Of a stretch of 64,000 nucleotides of DNA, positions 12,791 to 25,827 are shown piece after piece. The stretch lies in the NCBI GenBank assembly GCA_039881145.1, contig JAYKKI010000009.1, positions 8,542,501 through 8,606,500 on the forward strand, given 5' to 3'. The stretch comes from Druceiella hillmani. Its lineage: Eukaryota > Arthropoda > Insecta > Lepidoptera > Hepialidae. The notes under the pieces were generated by a model. It made no database searches. It was not told where the DNA came from and saw only the letters and a program-made list of their open reading frames with translations. Positions within the stretch are counted from its first letter, which is position 1. Each line of letters begins with the position of its first letter. Position numbers and translations under genes: made by a program.

Positions 12791-13884
12791 GCGATTGAAA
12801 TTAAACTGTTGGAAAATCAACAAGTATTTCCAAAACATTTCTTGAGATGTACCAAGTTTATAAATTACTTCTGAACTTTCTCCTGTTTCTCATAGAATTT
12901 TTATAAAGCTCAGACCACTATATTCATATCAAATTCACTCTGGTATTTTAGACAGAGTCTGTACAATCGATATCGATCTAGATAGCTCAGTAATGAATAA
13001 AGAAATCCCACAATTGCAGGAAAACATGTATTAGGTGTTCTTTAATTCTTTAATATCATCAGTCATTACTGATTTGAATCGATATAAGATGTTTCGATAG
13101 CAAATAACCATTTTAAAAAATTAATTAAAAACAATGTTTTTATATTAATACATACATATTAGCTGTACAAGCAGCACGTTTGATGGATGTATTAATGCAA
13201 AATATTTATTTTATTTTAATTCATACTTAACTTCCGCTAAAGGAGAACAATAGGTTATTCGTCATGTCCTTCGAATTAGAATAATATACTGTACGTCATT
13301 TTTCTTTATATAAATTGTGCTTGCAGCAATTACAACTTGAAGTTTTGAATTATGATTTTAGAAAAGACTGTTTATAGGGAAGTCTTTCCAAGTATTTATC
13401 ATTGAAACTGAAAAATATAAGAGTAAAATATTTAAATATATCTAGGTGCAATCTTGGTAATTTTTGGAAAATTTGGTAATAATTGCTTTATTTTGTATAA
13501 AATAACTAACATAATAACAAACACTTCGGCTTGTATCACATTAGATAGAATATGTCGATCTATACCTATAAACTTTACACTAATGAAGAATTATTGCCTC
13601 ATCATAAAAATGCGTGCTAAAAGGAAAGCTCTTTAAGATAATTTATTCATTGGATTTCTTACAAAATTTAGGAAGAAATGAAAAAAAGAAGTTTCGCTTC
13701 GCCAAAGTAAAGTGTCCAATACAAGAAAACAAGCAGGATCGAGTATGCATTTTTGTACATCCACCATTAATAAACGGATGGAAATGATAAAAGTAGGTCA
13801 AGGGTATGTTTTATTTAGTTATTGTTAAACTCGTCAACGAAGCACGAAAACTGTCTAATAATTCATATTAATTAAAATTACCTT
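12791..13884. other. AT-rich stretch with no recognisable gene
   Basis: Unique sequence just right of the left duplication copy. Only short chance frames are open. No repeat family, RNA gene or splice-bounded coding segment is recognised. Confidence 0.6.
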
Positions 13885-14085
13885 TTAATTGCAATCTATC
13901 ATTGAGTAAATTTCTTTAACACCTTCCTCAAATTCGACAGCGTAAAAATTATTTCGTAATAAAACTCCGTAATAAATGTTTGATACTTCACTCTTTCTGT
14001 GCACGTTAGATAAAAAACTATTGTACTTCTTGGCGGTTAAATAGCTTTTCATTTGGCGGCTATACAAGACCTTTTGCTTTTGCTT
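13885..14085 (-). CDS. Possible terminal exon of an unrecognised gene
   Basis: On the minus strand an acceptor-like 'ttcaagaatttag' (ending at 14,086) is followed by 66 open codons to TAA at 13,885-13,887. The peptide is soluble-looking, with blocks such as KSYLTAKKYNSFLSNVH and YAVEFEEGVKEIYS. Its mix of residues is more protein-like than most chance frames in this AT-rich window. I do not recognise a family and no partner exon was found nearby. A chance frame or a gene fossil remains possible. Confidence 0.22.
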   Translation of the reverse strand, partial: KQKQKVLYSRQMKSYLTAKKYNSFLSNVHRKSEVSNIYYGVLLRNNFYAVEFEEGVKEIYSMIDCN

Positions 14086-16404
14086 CTAAATTCTTGAATG
14101 AAAAATGTTACATTACAAATTAAATTTCATTTATCAAATTTATACAGAAAACTTCGAATGAAAAGTAATAAGACATTTGCTAGCGGATTATGTGTACGGG
14201 TACATTAGAAATGACAGTTATAAATAATATGGTCAGATTAAGATACATTAACTTATTTCTTAAACTGTCTAACAATGAAATTTGATTTGTTTCAATGAAA
14301 ATATTTTCAATACTATTACCCGTTTCTATAAGTACTTGAAAATTTGATGACACGTATTACACAACATATTAAATCGACATTATTTTTACATGTTGAGACA
14401 TCGATGCGGATGAGGTAAATTTTAAGTAAATGGAATATTTAGTTTGGAGTTCAAACGCATTTTTAGGTCTTTATCATATAAGAAGTCTTTTAAAACTGCT
14501 GTTTTTTTTAAATTTTAAAGTGGTCCTAATTTTTATCAGAAATTCGTAACTTCATAATATTTTATGTCACATATTGTTTAAGTTTAAATAGTAAATGCGA
14601 ATGTAGGTTTTAAAATATACATATTTTTTTACTCTTGTTTTCTAATCATACAATCTTTTTTAAATAATTAATTATATATAATAATCATTTCATGATATAA
14701 ATATTTGAAAGTCTGTTCGATTGATTGGAATCGCTACAAAAATAAATAAAGCTGACGATTAAATGTGCTCAAAAGACATAAATTAAACACTTTTTCATCT
14801 ATTCCTACTGATTTTCTATATATTATTTTTCGCTGTTTATGGACAAATTTCATGTCCTGTTAATTTGGTAAAACTCGTTTTTGGACCTAATTACTTCCTG
14901 GGCTCGCCTAGGTATCACCTTTTAGTAATATTATAGATCTAGAAACAAATTGCATATAAATTTCTTACTCACTCGATATTATTTAAAAATCTACTAAAGT
15001 GCAATTTATTTTTTAGGAGTTAAAATAAGTTTTCTGAATTTCTCATTCTATCAAATACGTTGAAGCGTTATTAAATATTTTAAAGGTATTTATCATAAAA
15101 TAAGTTCTATTATTGAGTCTTTTTAACTGTATATAATAAAACCAAACAAAACCAATTAAAACTCACCAATCACACATTCCAAAACCACCTATTTTTTTCT
15201 CTCTAAAACATAAAGATAAAATACAGTGATGATTCATAATGATCACCAAAATAAATCGATCCTCCTATGCTGTCCTGATAGAGTTTCGGATATGAAATGT
15301 AAAAATAGAGGCTGGAGCAAAACCCCGTACATTTAAAAAAAATGTTAGGTAATTTCTAGTAAATTTTAATTGACATATAAATCGTATGAAACTTAATTTA
15401 AAATAAATAAAAAGTTTTTTGCATACTATTTATTAAACAAAATCTGATAGCTCATCCCAAAAGAACGTAAAATATCTGTAAAATACATTGCCGAATAAAA
15501 TAATGAAAAAAATGTCATATGAAGCCGTAAAGTGATTCCCTATCAAATTTTCCTCAAATTCTAAATTCATACAATCCGACAAAGCTGCAATATCTTAATA
15601 AAATACCACACGATCGATAACAGTTTCATTAGTAACATAAATTAAGGACCCATCACTGGTTTGCCGTAATTTAATTCAACGGAAATGCTACCCATAGATA
15701 TCTATATACATACATCTTCATATCGATAACGATATCAATATCGTGACACTTTGCTACTACTAATTTTTCATTAAAGAAAAACATACAACTACCTATTAGT
15801 AATATTTCGGACATTTGTGTAACCATACAATGCGGTATATAATCCGGATTAGCCGCCAAAATTAAAGTTTAAGCTATTTAAATTCAAACCTAAATGGATA
15901 TCCTATAGATTATTTTAATTTTAATTCAAGGCTCAGTCGTCATTTTACATATCGTCCACAGTACCTAAAATTTACCCTCTATTTAACGTGAAACTAAGAG
16001 GTTTTTAGAGGCGGAAATCAGCACGCTTAGAGCTGGAATATGTTCATGAAATAAATGTTCTATACTACATTAAAACAATACATAATAAAACACCTTAATT
16101 GTACCGTTAGGAAATCAGGGTGGAGCCGTAGTACATTCATATGAAACCGTATTTTGTTCCATGCCGTTTAATGGTGAATAAACTTTCAACTAATAAGATT
16201 TTCTCAAGGAATAAGAATTTCTAATGTGCATTGATCTTGGATACGTTGAATTGAAAAATTCTGGAAGTAACCAATCATCATCATCATTCAATTATTTCGG
16301 CTTTCAATTGTAATCATATATAAATATAATAAAAAAATATAATATTTGAGGTGGAAATTTCTATATCGACATGCTAATATTAACAGTATGTCTGCAACTA
16401 TGAG

Positions 16405-16408
<4 letters not shown>

Positions 16409-16478
<70 letters not shown>

Positions 16479-16501
16479 AGTTTGGTCAGAAAGTTTTTAC
16501 C

Positions 16502-16539
<38 letters not shown>
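16409..16539. repeat. Two (TA)n tracts around a 28-bp island
   Basis: TA runs at 16,409-16,475 and 16,503-16,539 enclose 'gttagtttggtcagaaag' plus 'tttttacca'. The island resembles the terminal repeat of mariner-like transposons, which insert at TA, but it is too short to assign. Confidence 0.85.
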
Positions 16540-16542
<3 letters not shown>

Positions 16543-19500
16543 GAATTTATTCTGGATATTGAAATCGTAATTGGTAATGAATGTGGTTAAAAATTTGAGC
16601 CAAAAGACAAAATCATTAACGTTACTTTATAACCTACCAGTTAATGCCATGTCAAATAAATTTTTCTCTTTACACTCGTTAACTGTGGTTTTAATGCCGA
16701 ACACAACAAGCTAATCAGTATGTTCTTTGTTCAAAAAGATATTAATATTTGAATTTTCGTTATTGTCCTTTGATATAAATGAACTAGATTAATTACTGCT
16801 GTTTGCTAGACTCTTAGCAAAAATTCGTAAGACAATTTTACGATTCTTAAATAAGACTGTCCGAATACTCATATGTTCGAATACTCATACGCGCGCACCT
16901 TCAGTTAAAAATAAAAAATAATGGAAATGTTTTTGTAGAAAGTCAATTTTTTTGTTGATTAAAATAATGTGTATTTTAACTGAAATTCAATATTAGACCC
17001 TTAACAAATACATTTTACTATAAAAACTTAAATGTATAAACACGAAGAGATATAGATTTTAAATTTTATCTAGTATTAAAAGAAAATCAAAATGTGAGAA
17101 AAGAAAATATTGGGGGAAAATTACTGGACAGGAAAATATTCGAATAATGAAAAAGAATTATTTTTTTATTCTTTCCGAAAAAAATGTAGTTTCCTTTTCT
17201 TTTGTGTGTAGGATTTAATTAGTTAACCTCAGTCCATTAAAAATAGTTGAAGGGTAATAATACATTATAAAATATGTATAGCTCTGCAACATTTAAGCAG
17301 AAAGAAAACATTCAAAATAACTTTACAGATAAAATATCAAATTGATATTAAAATGTACTAACCTAAACAAAGGCATTTAAAATCACCTACAATTGTAGAT
17401 CGATGAATTTGAGGAAAATATAGTTTTTCTTCGACTCCAAGAATCAAAACAATTTGTAATTTAGTAATGGGTATGTCTGAATTATCAAATATATATTAAA
17501 AATTCCTGTGAAGTTAAAACCACGTAGAATATTTTTTTCAACTATGATCTTAACATGTGCGCTCTTATCGGTGCTCTTATAGTTTAAGTGCTTAATCCAG
17601 CAGTAAAGGAAAAATAAAACTGGATCTCAATCAATATATAAAAAAAAATTAAATGGAATGGATATTTTAGAAAAATATTTCCCCATATAGAAACATATGA
17701 GGATGACAGCATATAAAAGTGTATGGGATCAAGAGTGAGATTAAAATATAATGAAAATATTTTTGATATATTTTATCACTTTGAAAAATCAAACAATAAA
17801 TGAGTTACAAAAAAAAATTGTGTACAGTTGCTTAAAAGACTCTCTTTTCCTGACGTGTTGATGTCAAGTACAATGATTATAACAGTTTTATTTTAGTATT
17901 AATTTAGGGTATAAAAAGTAACAGGTTAATGTTTCAGTGCCGAAATTGTAAAATATATTTATGGAATTATCATAGTGTTTTTTTCTCAGAACTCGTTCAA
18001 TGTAAAAATCTGATATTCAGTATTGAATGACTGCGAACTGCATAATGGTTGTAATGAAATCGACCGCAGCGCTCGTGCCGGCAAAAAAGGGAAAAATCAA
18101 AAGGCCAAATTTTGAAGGAGATAATGTAATTTACTAACGCATATTGTTATTTTTGTTTTTGGAACAAGTTAAGGTTAACAATAATATGAATTTCACTGAT
18201 GTTTTAGATCAAAAAATTTTTAGGAAAACGACGTATTTAAAAAGAAATAACGCACTGTGGCGATTATTTTATTAATAATAACTGTTTTATTAAAAAAAAT
18301 TTTACATTAAACATCTCCTTTTTTTCTGTTACTTAATTCGTTTTAGGTGTTTTCACTTTATACTTATAATAAGATGCTACATACCTACCATATATATAAA
18401 AGGTGATAATAAAAATTAGATAGGAGAAAAATAAGATTTTACTAAGTATTAAAAAGATGACATCTCCTTCATTACATGTTAACAAAATAACGTCCAATAC
18501 GATCACCCTTAAAAGTTACATTATGAATATATGTATATATTAAAACTAAGTGTTTAAATGTAACAATTATATACTTTTATATCATCCCGTACATTCTTAT
18601 TTTCTCTTATTGTGTTTTTATTATTAACATTCCCATTTGGGTGTTTGTTGAGTGTATTTAATTTATCACAAAATAACAGGACAAATAGTCAAATATAACT
18701 CAATGCGATTTTATCGAAAACGCAAGTAAGTATTTACCTTTCTTCAAGAAAAATTACAAAATGTATATAGTTAAAAAACAAAATAAAGAACACTTGACCA
18801 TAATATCAGTCGCTGTCGCAATTTTTCGTTATTCTTAAATAATTCTGTAAAAATCGACGAGACTTGAAATTTGCGGCCGGTAGAAGTCGCTGATGTCACG
18901 CACCCACCGAATAAGGACATAGGCATAAGTTAAAAAATGTTGATTAGGCAATTTTTACAAATATTTTTATTTGTATCAAAACCAAATATGTGAGTGTTAT
19001 GTAAGAGCTAGAGGAATTTTCAAAAATACTAAACATTTTTTAAATAAAACTGTTGAATTCTTCATATTAAATTTGTTTCCCTCTATCTCATATAATAAAA
19101 TAAAAAAACAAGAAAAGAAATCTTGTTTCACGTTTAATATTTAATTAAGAATTACTACCTTAGAATTCTTTTCCGGAAGAGGTCAAAATAGATTGGTTTT
19201 TGCTCACGGTATTTTATTCTTACCTTGTGGGTACAACATAATTAAAAAAAATTAATCCAATTTTTGTATCCAACTTCAGTTAATGTGGCATTTATTTTCA
19301 CCACCATCAAAACAAAAGTAAGTTCTAATTTGTTAAGGCCAACGTGAACTGGATACATCCATCATAATTTAATAATATTTTTCTACAAACTTGTTTATAT
19401 TTAATTTTCGTATGTATAAAGACCTTCAGCTATTAACACTTTTTACGTTATAAGTAAACATTTAGAAGGAAACTGTACATGAATATTGAATTCGGAAGCA

Positions 19501-19919
19501 GATTTTTTAATTCCTTTATTTATTATTGATACAAATTGATACATATTGATAAGTTAAATGTGTTTAATTAAAGGAACAAGATTTGTTTACACAGATTCTT
19601 TATTTACACTATATTTATTAAAAAATATACATTAGCAAAAATGTTTGGAATTGAAAACGTATGTGTTGGAGAACTATGGTCCTTCATGGAACTTTAAATA
19701 ATAAAATCTTGATAACCTTTCAATACCAAATATTAAGATCAGTCATATGTTATTATAATAGAAAGGTTTATCATTTGTGGAAAAGTTTACAAAGAAACAA
19801 TGTTTCACATACATTTAGATTAAAACAATTTGATATTTACATATTCGCTTCGTGTTTATAATTCTCATAGATTTACAAGCATCTAAGAAATAAATCTCTG
19901 TGTTACAACAGCAAACGTG

Positions 19920-19932
19920 TTATATATATATG

Positions 19933-19981
<49 letters not shown>
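19920..19981. repeat. (TA)n microsatellite with TG/CA interruptions
   Basis: About 60 bases of TA broken by 'tgta' and 'taca'. Confidence 0.95.
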
Positions 19982-19985
<4 letters not shown>

Positions 19986-20189
19986 AAACATTACTTCTTT
20001 TTGATTTTATGATTGAATAAGTATTGCGAAATAACTTAAAATACTCTTCGAATCAAATTAAAATAATTTATACTAATTTCCGGAAATTAATTCTTTTGAC
20101 CTATTTTGAAATTCAACTTAAATCCATTAGTGTAAATCAACCATCAACTAAATTCCAAATGTAACTAAATTAAATAAAAAGAGAAATCT

Positions 20190-20420
20190 CTCACAAAGCC
20201 TTCGCCCCGGTTTTGCAGTACCGACCCTGTTCTCCATAACCGCTTATTCTACTAAATACATAACAAAATAAATAAATTAATGAATACATCGTCCTCGCTA
20301 AGCGCTATTTGGTCAAGTGTGAGCGCCGCGTTTAATGCCACCGGCCATAAATTGCCACTCTGTCAGAGAACGCTCCTATTACGGGGCCCGCGATCCCGGG
20401 ACACCGTAGGATACATACAA
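20190..20420. other. GC-rich island of unknown nature
   Basis: About 230 bases clearly richer in GC than the surroundings, with 'gagcgccgcgtttaatgcca', 'ccggccataaattgcc' and 'ggggcccgcgatcccggg'. Both strands have stops in all frames beyond short runs. It may be a conserved non-coding element, an old transposon piece or a GC-rich UTR. No assignment. Confidence 0.4.
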
Positions 20421-20850
20421 ATATCCTCCTTTACCCTCATATTTACCTAAACATAACATCATGATATGCAAGTAATACCTAACCAGGCATAAGGGTGCAC
20501 AGGATGATTACAAATTTGGTTTATTTTCTTTTATTGCTTTCACCACTAAGTCACACCATGCCATTTTAAGGTATTAACTTCCATAATAATTGCATAACTC
20601 AAAAACGTAGCGCTAGAAAAGTATCTTAGAAGTTAGATGGAATTAAAATAAATTTAGGGTTAAACTCCACTATACTTCAATTGTGGGGTAAAGGTTGTAA
20701 ATAATTTTGACATGTATAAATGCATATAACGGATCTGTACTTCGATAAGATCAATCGGACTCTATGGGATAAACCAGTACATGGTTTCAAAATGACGTCG
20801 GTTTCAAATGAAACAAAAAAAACAATTCTCATCATTATACTTTTTTAAAT

Positions 20851-20851
20851 G

Positions 20852-20883
<32 letters not shown>

Positions 20884-20935
20884 TATATATGTATGTGTGT
20901 GTATCGTATATACATATATATGTATATCGTTTTAC
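20851..20935. repeat. Compound TA/CA/GT microsatellite
   Basis: (TA)n passes into (CA)n, then 'tatatatgtatgtgtgtgta', giving a self-complementary arrangement around about 20,885. Confidence 0.9.
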
Positions 20936-22323
20936 ACGGCTGTTCATTTAATATGGCCAAAAAAGGTATGATGAGGTAAAATGGTTTGCTATACTATAAG
21001 TCTCGCAGTGAAACACACATACGATATTAGTAATAAACATTTAAATTGCTCTGAAAAATTCACTAGACGAAATTTATGATAATCACAGTAACAAGGGCAA
21101 TAAAAAGCTAAACATATCTTGTAGACCAGAGCTCGTCATTTGTTTTTTGACGCGAAATTGACGCAATTTTTACGTTGTAAAATAATATTTCTACGAGGAT
21201 ACTAAACCATAAGATCTGAAATTTCAAACGCCATGCCCAATTACAACCCCATGCCCAATTTACAGGTTTACCATAAATTCTGAGTTTGTGGAAGGACATA
21301 TGACAAATGGTTATGAAGCAACAAAGAATAAGACAGTACATACATAGAGCAATTCAGCACAATTCAAATATAAATGCACAGTAATTTAGATAAATATCAT
21401 TCAGCAATCAGTCGTGAACTACCAAGCAAGTCCATGACCACCTTTCAGAAACGGTTATTGGTGCAAAAAATATCTAAAAAAATATCTAGACTATTGCGAG
21501 TGTACGAAAGACAGGTGAACGCTGTAGAATATTCCCGCGCGCTCTAGACAAGTAAAATAAATAGTAACATCGTCTTCTCCTGTAGTAGCAAGGAGCATAA
21601 AGGACCACCAATCTCAGGATCAAGGTGCTATCGAAGTATTAATTTAATAATTAAAAAAAAATGCATGATGAAGACCAATTTCCGTCGGAGTTGAAAAGAA
21701 TTACATCCGACCATAATCGTTATGAAATCTGAGGGCAATGACTAAATATAATACCAGAACATTTTATAATACAAAACCTTTTAAACTTTTTTAATATTTT
21801 CTCTAGCATAAGGATTTAAGTTGCTTCATACGGAGACCAGACGACTGTATTAGTTTCAAAGATATTACGGACTAAAAAAATTGAAAATCGTGGGAACTCC
21901 GTATGACTTCGTCGAACAGCATATATAGATGTGTCATAAAGTTTCAAATCAGGGAAAAAAATAATGAAAATACAAATTTTAAATAAAATCTATTCTAAAT
22001 ATACAAATTTTATTAGAGGCGTAATCAAAATGTGCATTATTATAGTTTAGCAACAAAGCTACGATATCTTTAGAAGATAACATTTTTTACTAACGTTATA
22101 TTAAGATCTAAACAAACTAAACGTCATCGAAAAGAGACAATTTAAATTTAAGATGAACCAAATACGTATTAAAAAATTTATTTCAAATCTAACCTAGTTT
22201 TATTGTTTCCACATATTATTTGGAGAGTATATATTTAATTTCGACAAATTTATAGTTCATTTAATTTAAACTCTCATCACAAGGTTCGGTTGCCACATTT
22301 TCCACTATCTAATGCTGCTCCAA

Positions 22324-22500
22324 CTAAATCGCTTCGGCTGACATTGATTTACAGGTACGATTAGAACGAACGGAATTTAGCAAAGTACATTCCGTTGTAA
22401 CATAATTCATATGTGACACGTATATCGGCAAGTCGATGCCAAGAATATCGACCTCGGTTCCATTAACTAGAGCATTCTCTCTCAACGAGGCGTTTGTCAT
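22324..22500 (-). CDS. Possible coding exon, 58 codons, unrecognised
   Basis: On the minus strand ATG (22,498-22,500) opens a 58-codon frame ending TAG (22,324-22,326). The frame is unusually GC-rich for the window and has balanced, non-repetitive amino acids (for example NGTEVDILGIDLPIYVSH). An acceptor-like 'gtcatttcag' lies a few bases upstream and a donor-like 'ctgtaaat' near the end, so it could be an exon of a longer gene or a transposon fossil. An in-frame TGA lies just before the ATG. No family recognised. Confidence 0.25.
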   Translation of the reverse strand: MTNASLRENALVNGTEVDILGIDLPIYVSHMNYVTTECTLLNSVRSNRTCKSMSAEAI

Positions 22501-23219
22501 GTTGCGTCATGTCTTGCTGAAATGACTTACATTTATTTTCTTGACATAAAAATTTAGTAAATTATTTCGTGTCTAAAATTGTACGTATGTTATCTCATTT
22601 TGTAACCTTTTCTGTAAGACTATGTTATTAATTATTCAATGTTGAATTTTATTATTACATAAATTTATTCAAATTTATACACATTATGAATAAATAAATT
22701 ACTTTCTAATCGATCGTATTTAGATGGTAAAATTTCCAATTTTATAGTGATAGTTGTGCTTATTTAAATTTGTTTTTAATATCAGATGTGCACGGTACAG
22801 TAGGTACGTAAGTACCGATGTAATTTTGACCGTTGAGCTAATGCTTTTCTTGTATGATGTTAGAGTTCACATTAGACACTTTAGCATTGTTTTTTATTGT
22901 TTTGATTATGACACTATTAAATTATGAATACACATTATTCAAGTATTATACAAGTATTACTTAAAAGCTCTCAAGCACAACGTTTCATATACTTTTAGGC
23001 ACTTATAAACATTTAAGGCAGAGTATTTCTAGTTAATCTATTTACAAATTCTAATTTTCCATAACGTTAATATATTGCTTACAATATCTTTGAGAAGGGT
23101 AAAATAAACCAATTATAAAAACTATACAATTCCACATGACAATAGATATTATAAATTTTTAGATTTTTCTCTTTACTGATGGTATAAGACCTCCTATTAC
23201 GACTGCTTTCAAGATTGCA

Positions 23220-23706
23220 GGTGGACTGGAAATACCCTATAGTTTTTTTTATGACAAGTGAGTAAAGCTGACTTTGAATAAAATACGTTGAATAAGATTG
23301 ACTTTGAATAAAATACGTTTTAAAGGGTCACATTTTTTGCGTGAAGCAATAAACTTTTTCAACAATATAAAGCTATAAAACTCAGAATAGGATATTATTT
23401 ACAACTTGACATCTCAAGCTTTTTCTGAAAAGAAAGGGTTTGACCGTTCCTTTAAAGCATTCTTTAAAAGGACGGTTAAAGCGCTATTCAAACTCAAAAT
23501 TCTTTATGCAGCTTGACCGATAAACGGACAGATGGACGGACGGACAACCAAGCGATCCTAAAAGGGCTCAGTTTTTTCGATAGAAAATAACATACTAAAA
23601 ATTATAAATTATGAAATATTTTATATAATAAGTAAAAAAATGAAGTAAAACCAAAAGATCCTAACAGAGTTCCTTTTTATTTTGAGGAACGGAACCCCCA
23701 AAACAC
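23220..23706 (+). mobile_element. Relic of lepidopteran-type dispersed repeat (3' part)
   Basis: Contains 'acggacagatggacggacgg' followed by 'atcctaaaagggctcagttt', and ends 'gaggaacggaacccccaaaa', the hallmark 3' portion of a very common lepidopteran non-autonomous repeat. Two successive tail-like pieces suggest a nested or partly duplicated element. Inside are a 30-bp direct duplication carrying 'gactttgaataaaatacgtt' (23,270-23,319) and a hairpin with 15-base arms at 23,443-23,457 and 23,462-23,476 (mismatches are G-T type). The 5' limit is uncertain. Confidence 0.6.
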
Positions 23707-24220
23707 AATTTGATCTTAAATTAACAAATAAAAATAAATATCAGTAACAATACACGCTGCAAACACCCTGCCAACTCAATATGCCCACATCTGCACACAC
23801 GTAACGTAAACTGTACTACTAGTTGTCTACGTCTGCAGAACAGAGAACACAACATTGTACAGCTTCAAGACGGAGTAGAATAATTAAGTTTAATTCGTTC
23901 ATTACACATGTAAATATGCCGATAAGGACGCGGACAAAGGAGGCTTTGCTTAGGCGCGAAGGTTTAAGCTTCACACAGATAAAAGACCGCGTATTATGCT
24001 TTAAGCTTGTAAGTACATATGCATACGTATTGCGGACAATGAAAGTTTACTGTGAAAGGCAAATATGGGAGAGTAGTTTGGTGGCATTTCATTCTGTTTT
24101 TTTGCGACAAGTGTACGAGTTTTTCATTTGATTCTTCCCTTTTTATATATACGGATTTGAAAATATCTGTTAAAATAGACAATTACGTTGGATAATTTAT
24201 GATTAGTAACCAAAATAATC

Positions 24221-24425
24221 GTTGTCGCCGTGGTGTGTTGTGTCAATCACAAGACATACGGCTTTTGACGATGCGGTGCACCGCGGAGACCCGGGTTCGA
24301 TTCCCGGCCGTCCGGGACTGGACTAGTGTTATGGTTGCTTGTAAGAGATTGCTCTCGTAGCAATGAATCCACCATATGAATCAATTAGACACAATGTAGT
24401 AGATAAATAAATAAATAATAAAATA
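24221..24425 (+). mobile_element. tRNA-derived SINE
   Basis: About 205 bases beginning 'gttgtcgccgtggtgtgttg' with a clear RNA polymerase III B box 'ggttcgattcc' at 24,294-24,304 in 'acccgggttcgattcccggc'. A tRNA-unrelated body follows ('gactggactagtgttatggt', 'gattgctctcgtagcaatga') and the 3' end is (ATAA)n. The homologue at 30,325-30,594 shares head, body and tail. The A box is degenerate. Non-coding, and mobilised in trans by a LINE if ever active. Confidence 0.85.
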
Positions 24426-25789
24426 ATTTATGGTAAAAAATAGGAAAAAAATTATTTTGTGAGAGTAGTTTGAAAAAGATATTTACGACAGAAATTTTGT
24501 TTCATTTTTTGTTAAGCACATTGCCAATCACATTTTCTTTTTTTGCAAGTCACATTATTTATACATTTAGTTATTATTTTGCTTCCGTATTTATCAGTTA
24601 ATTTACCGGAACAGGATTTAGTAAATGGTTTTTCACAAACCTCTCTCGTATATGGAACTTCAAACTATTTTTTCTTTAGGCATTGTATTTTATATGGCAA
24701 CATATTTTTGATAAAAAATCTCATTTAATAGTAAATAATCATAGGTTTCACTCTTTGTACAGGGTATAAAATTAGTAGGTATATTATCATGAGCGTAGGA
24801 TTAATGTTTATTTGACAATGAAAAAATTTATAAGCCAAAACTTAATCAGATGATCATTTTATTTATCGAACGTAATTAGAAACAGTATTTGGAGTATATT
24901 TCATTAGAAACAAAATTTTGAGAATTTTTCAAACGCTTATAGATGTAGTAGCTAATTTTGCAAGAGATAATTTTTGGAAAATTAATGTCATTGGAATATA
25001 AAGTGCACCAAAGATTTCTTGTAAGTGTTATGACCGGTATAGTATACCTTTGGTTAAAACTGCACTAATGTGTCTTTTTTATTAAATAATAAGAACACGG
25101 AAATTGCCTCTTTATTATGTTAGTAGGTAGGTCTGGGATTTGCGAGATTGTCTCTGAATTTATAATATTGTCCCGTATCCACAAATGTAATAAGTTTGTC
25201 CTTGAAATGTAAAAAAGTTGCCGTCATTATTAAACATTGTATTTATAGTCATTTTTCGCGAATCTGTTCATTTGCTCCATCAATGGAAATACCAGAATCA
25301 AATGGTTATTAATTTAGTCAAGGCGTAACTAAAAATTCTAATAAACTGCGAAGGTTTTTGTTCCAAAATTTAACAGTTTTTATTAATTAATACCGATGGA
25401 AATTAATTAATAAAAATAATGCAATCAAAATACAAATATAACATATTAAATATTGCCACAGACGAACTACGAAAGTTAAGCTGCTAATTGCAATTAGATA
25501 AGATTAGTTGTCGAAAGAGAAATTAAATCTTGGGAAATTTCTTTTGGCAAATATTAGCTTACAATAAATAGGATAAATGTGATAACCTAGTGATAGATTT
25601 TGTGTTAAGTTATCATTATTTATTGAGTTAATTAATTTTCTTAAAAATGTTATTACATATTTGGCTGCAGAAGACGATTTTCATTTATTTTTATTGACCG
25701 AAATGTTTCTTTGAACTCAAATATTTAGTTGGTTCAAACTAGTTATTTTTTTTAAATAGTAGTAGTTGTAAGATGTTAAGTTCTATAGT

Positions 25790-25827
25790 ATAGTGTAAAT
25801 AGAATGAAATAGTGTAAATAAAATGAA
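25790..25827. repeat. Two tandem 19-bp units
   Basis: 'atagtgtaaatagaatgaa' followed directly by the same unit with one change. Confidence 0.85.

Larger units (their letters stand above)
14086..20189. other. AT-rich stretch with microsatellites only
   Basis: Contains the (TA)n tracts at 16,409-16,539 and 19,920-19,981 and two small GC-richer patches (18,060-18,085 'accgcagcgctcgtgccggc' and 18,855-18,915). No coding segment, RNA gene or known repeat is recognised. Confidence 0.6.

Noticed and set aside
23823..24131. 102-codon plus-strand frame next to the SINE, with 'gtaagt' inside
   Set aside because: Opens at TTG, its first ATG lies about 100 bases in, and no family was recognised. It lies between two repeat relics.
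24221..24310. Possible true tRNA gene at the B box
   Set aside because: No acceptor-stem pairing or intact A box. A body and AATA tail follow, and a second copy exists, so it is a SINE.
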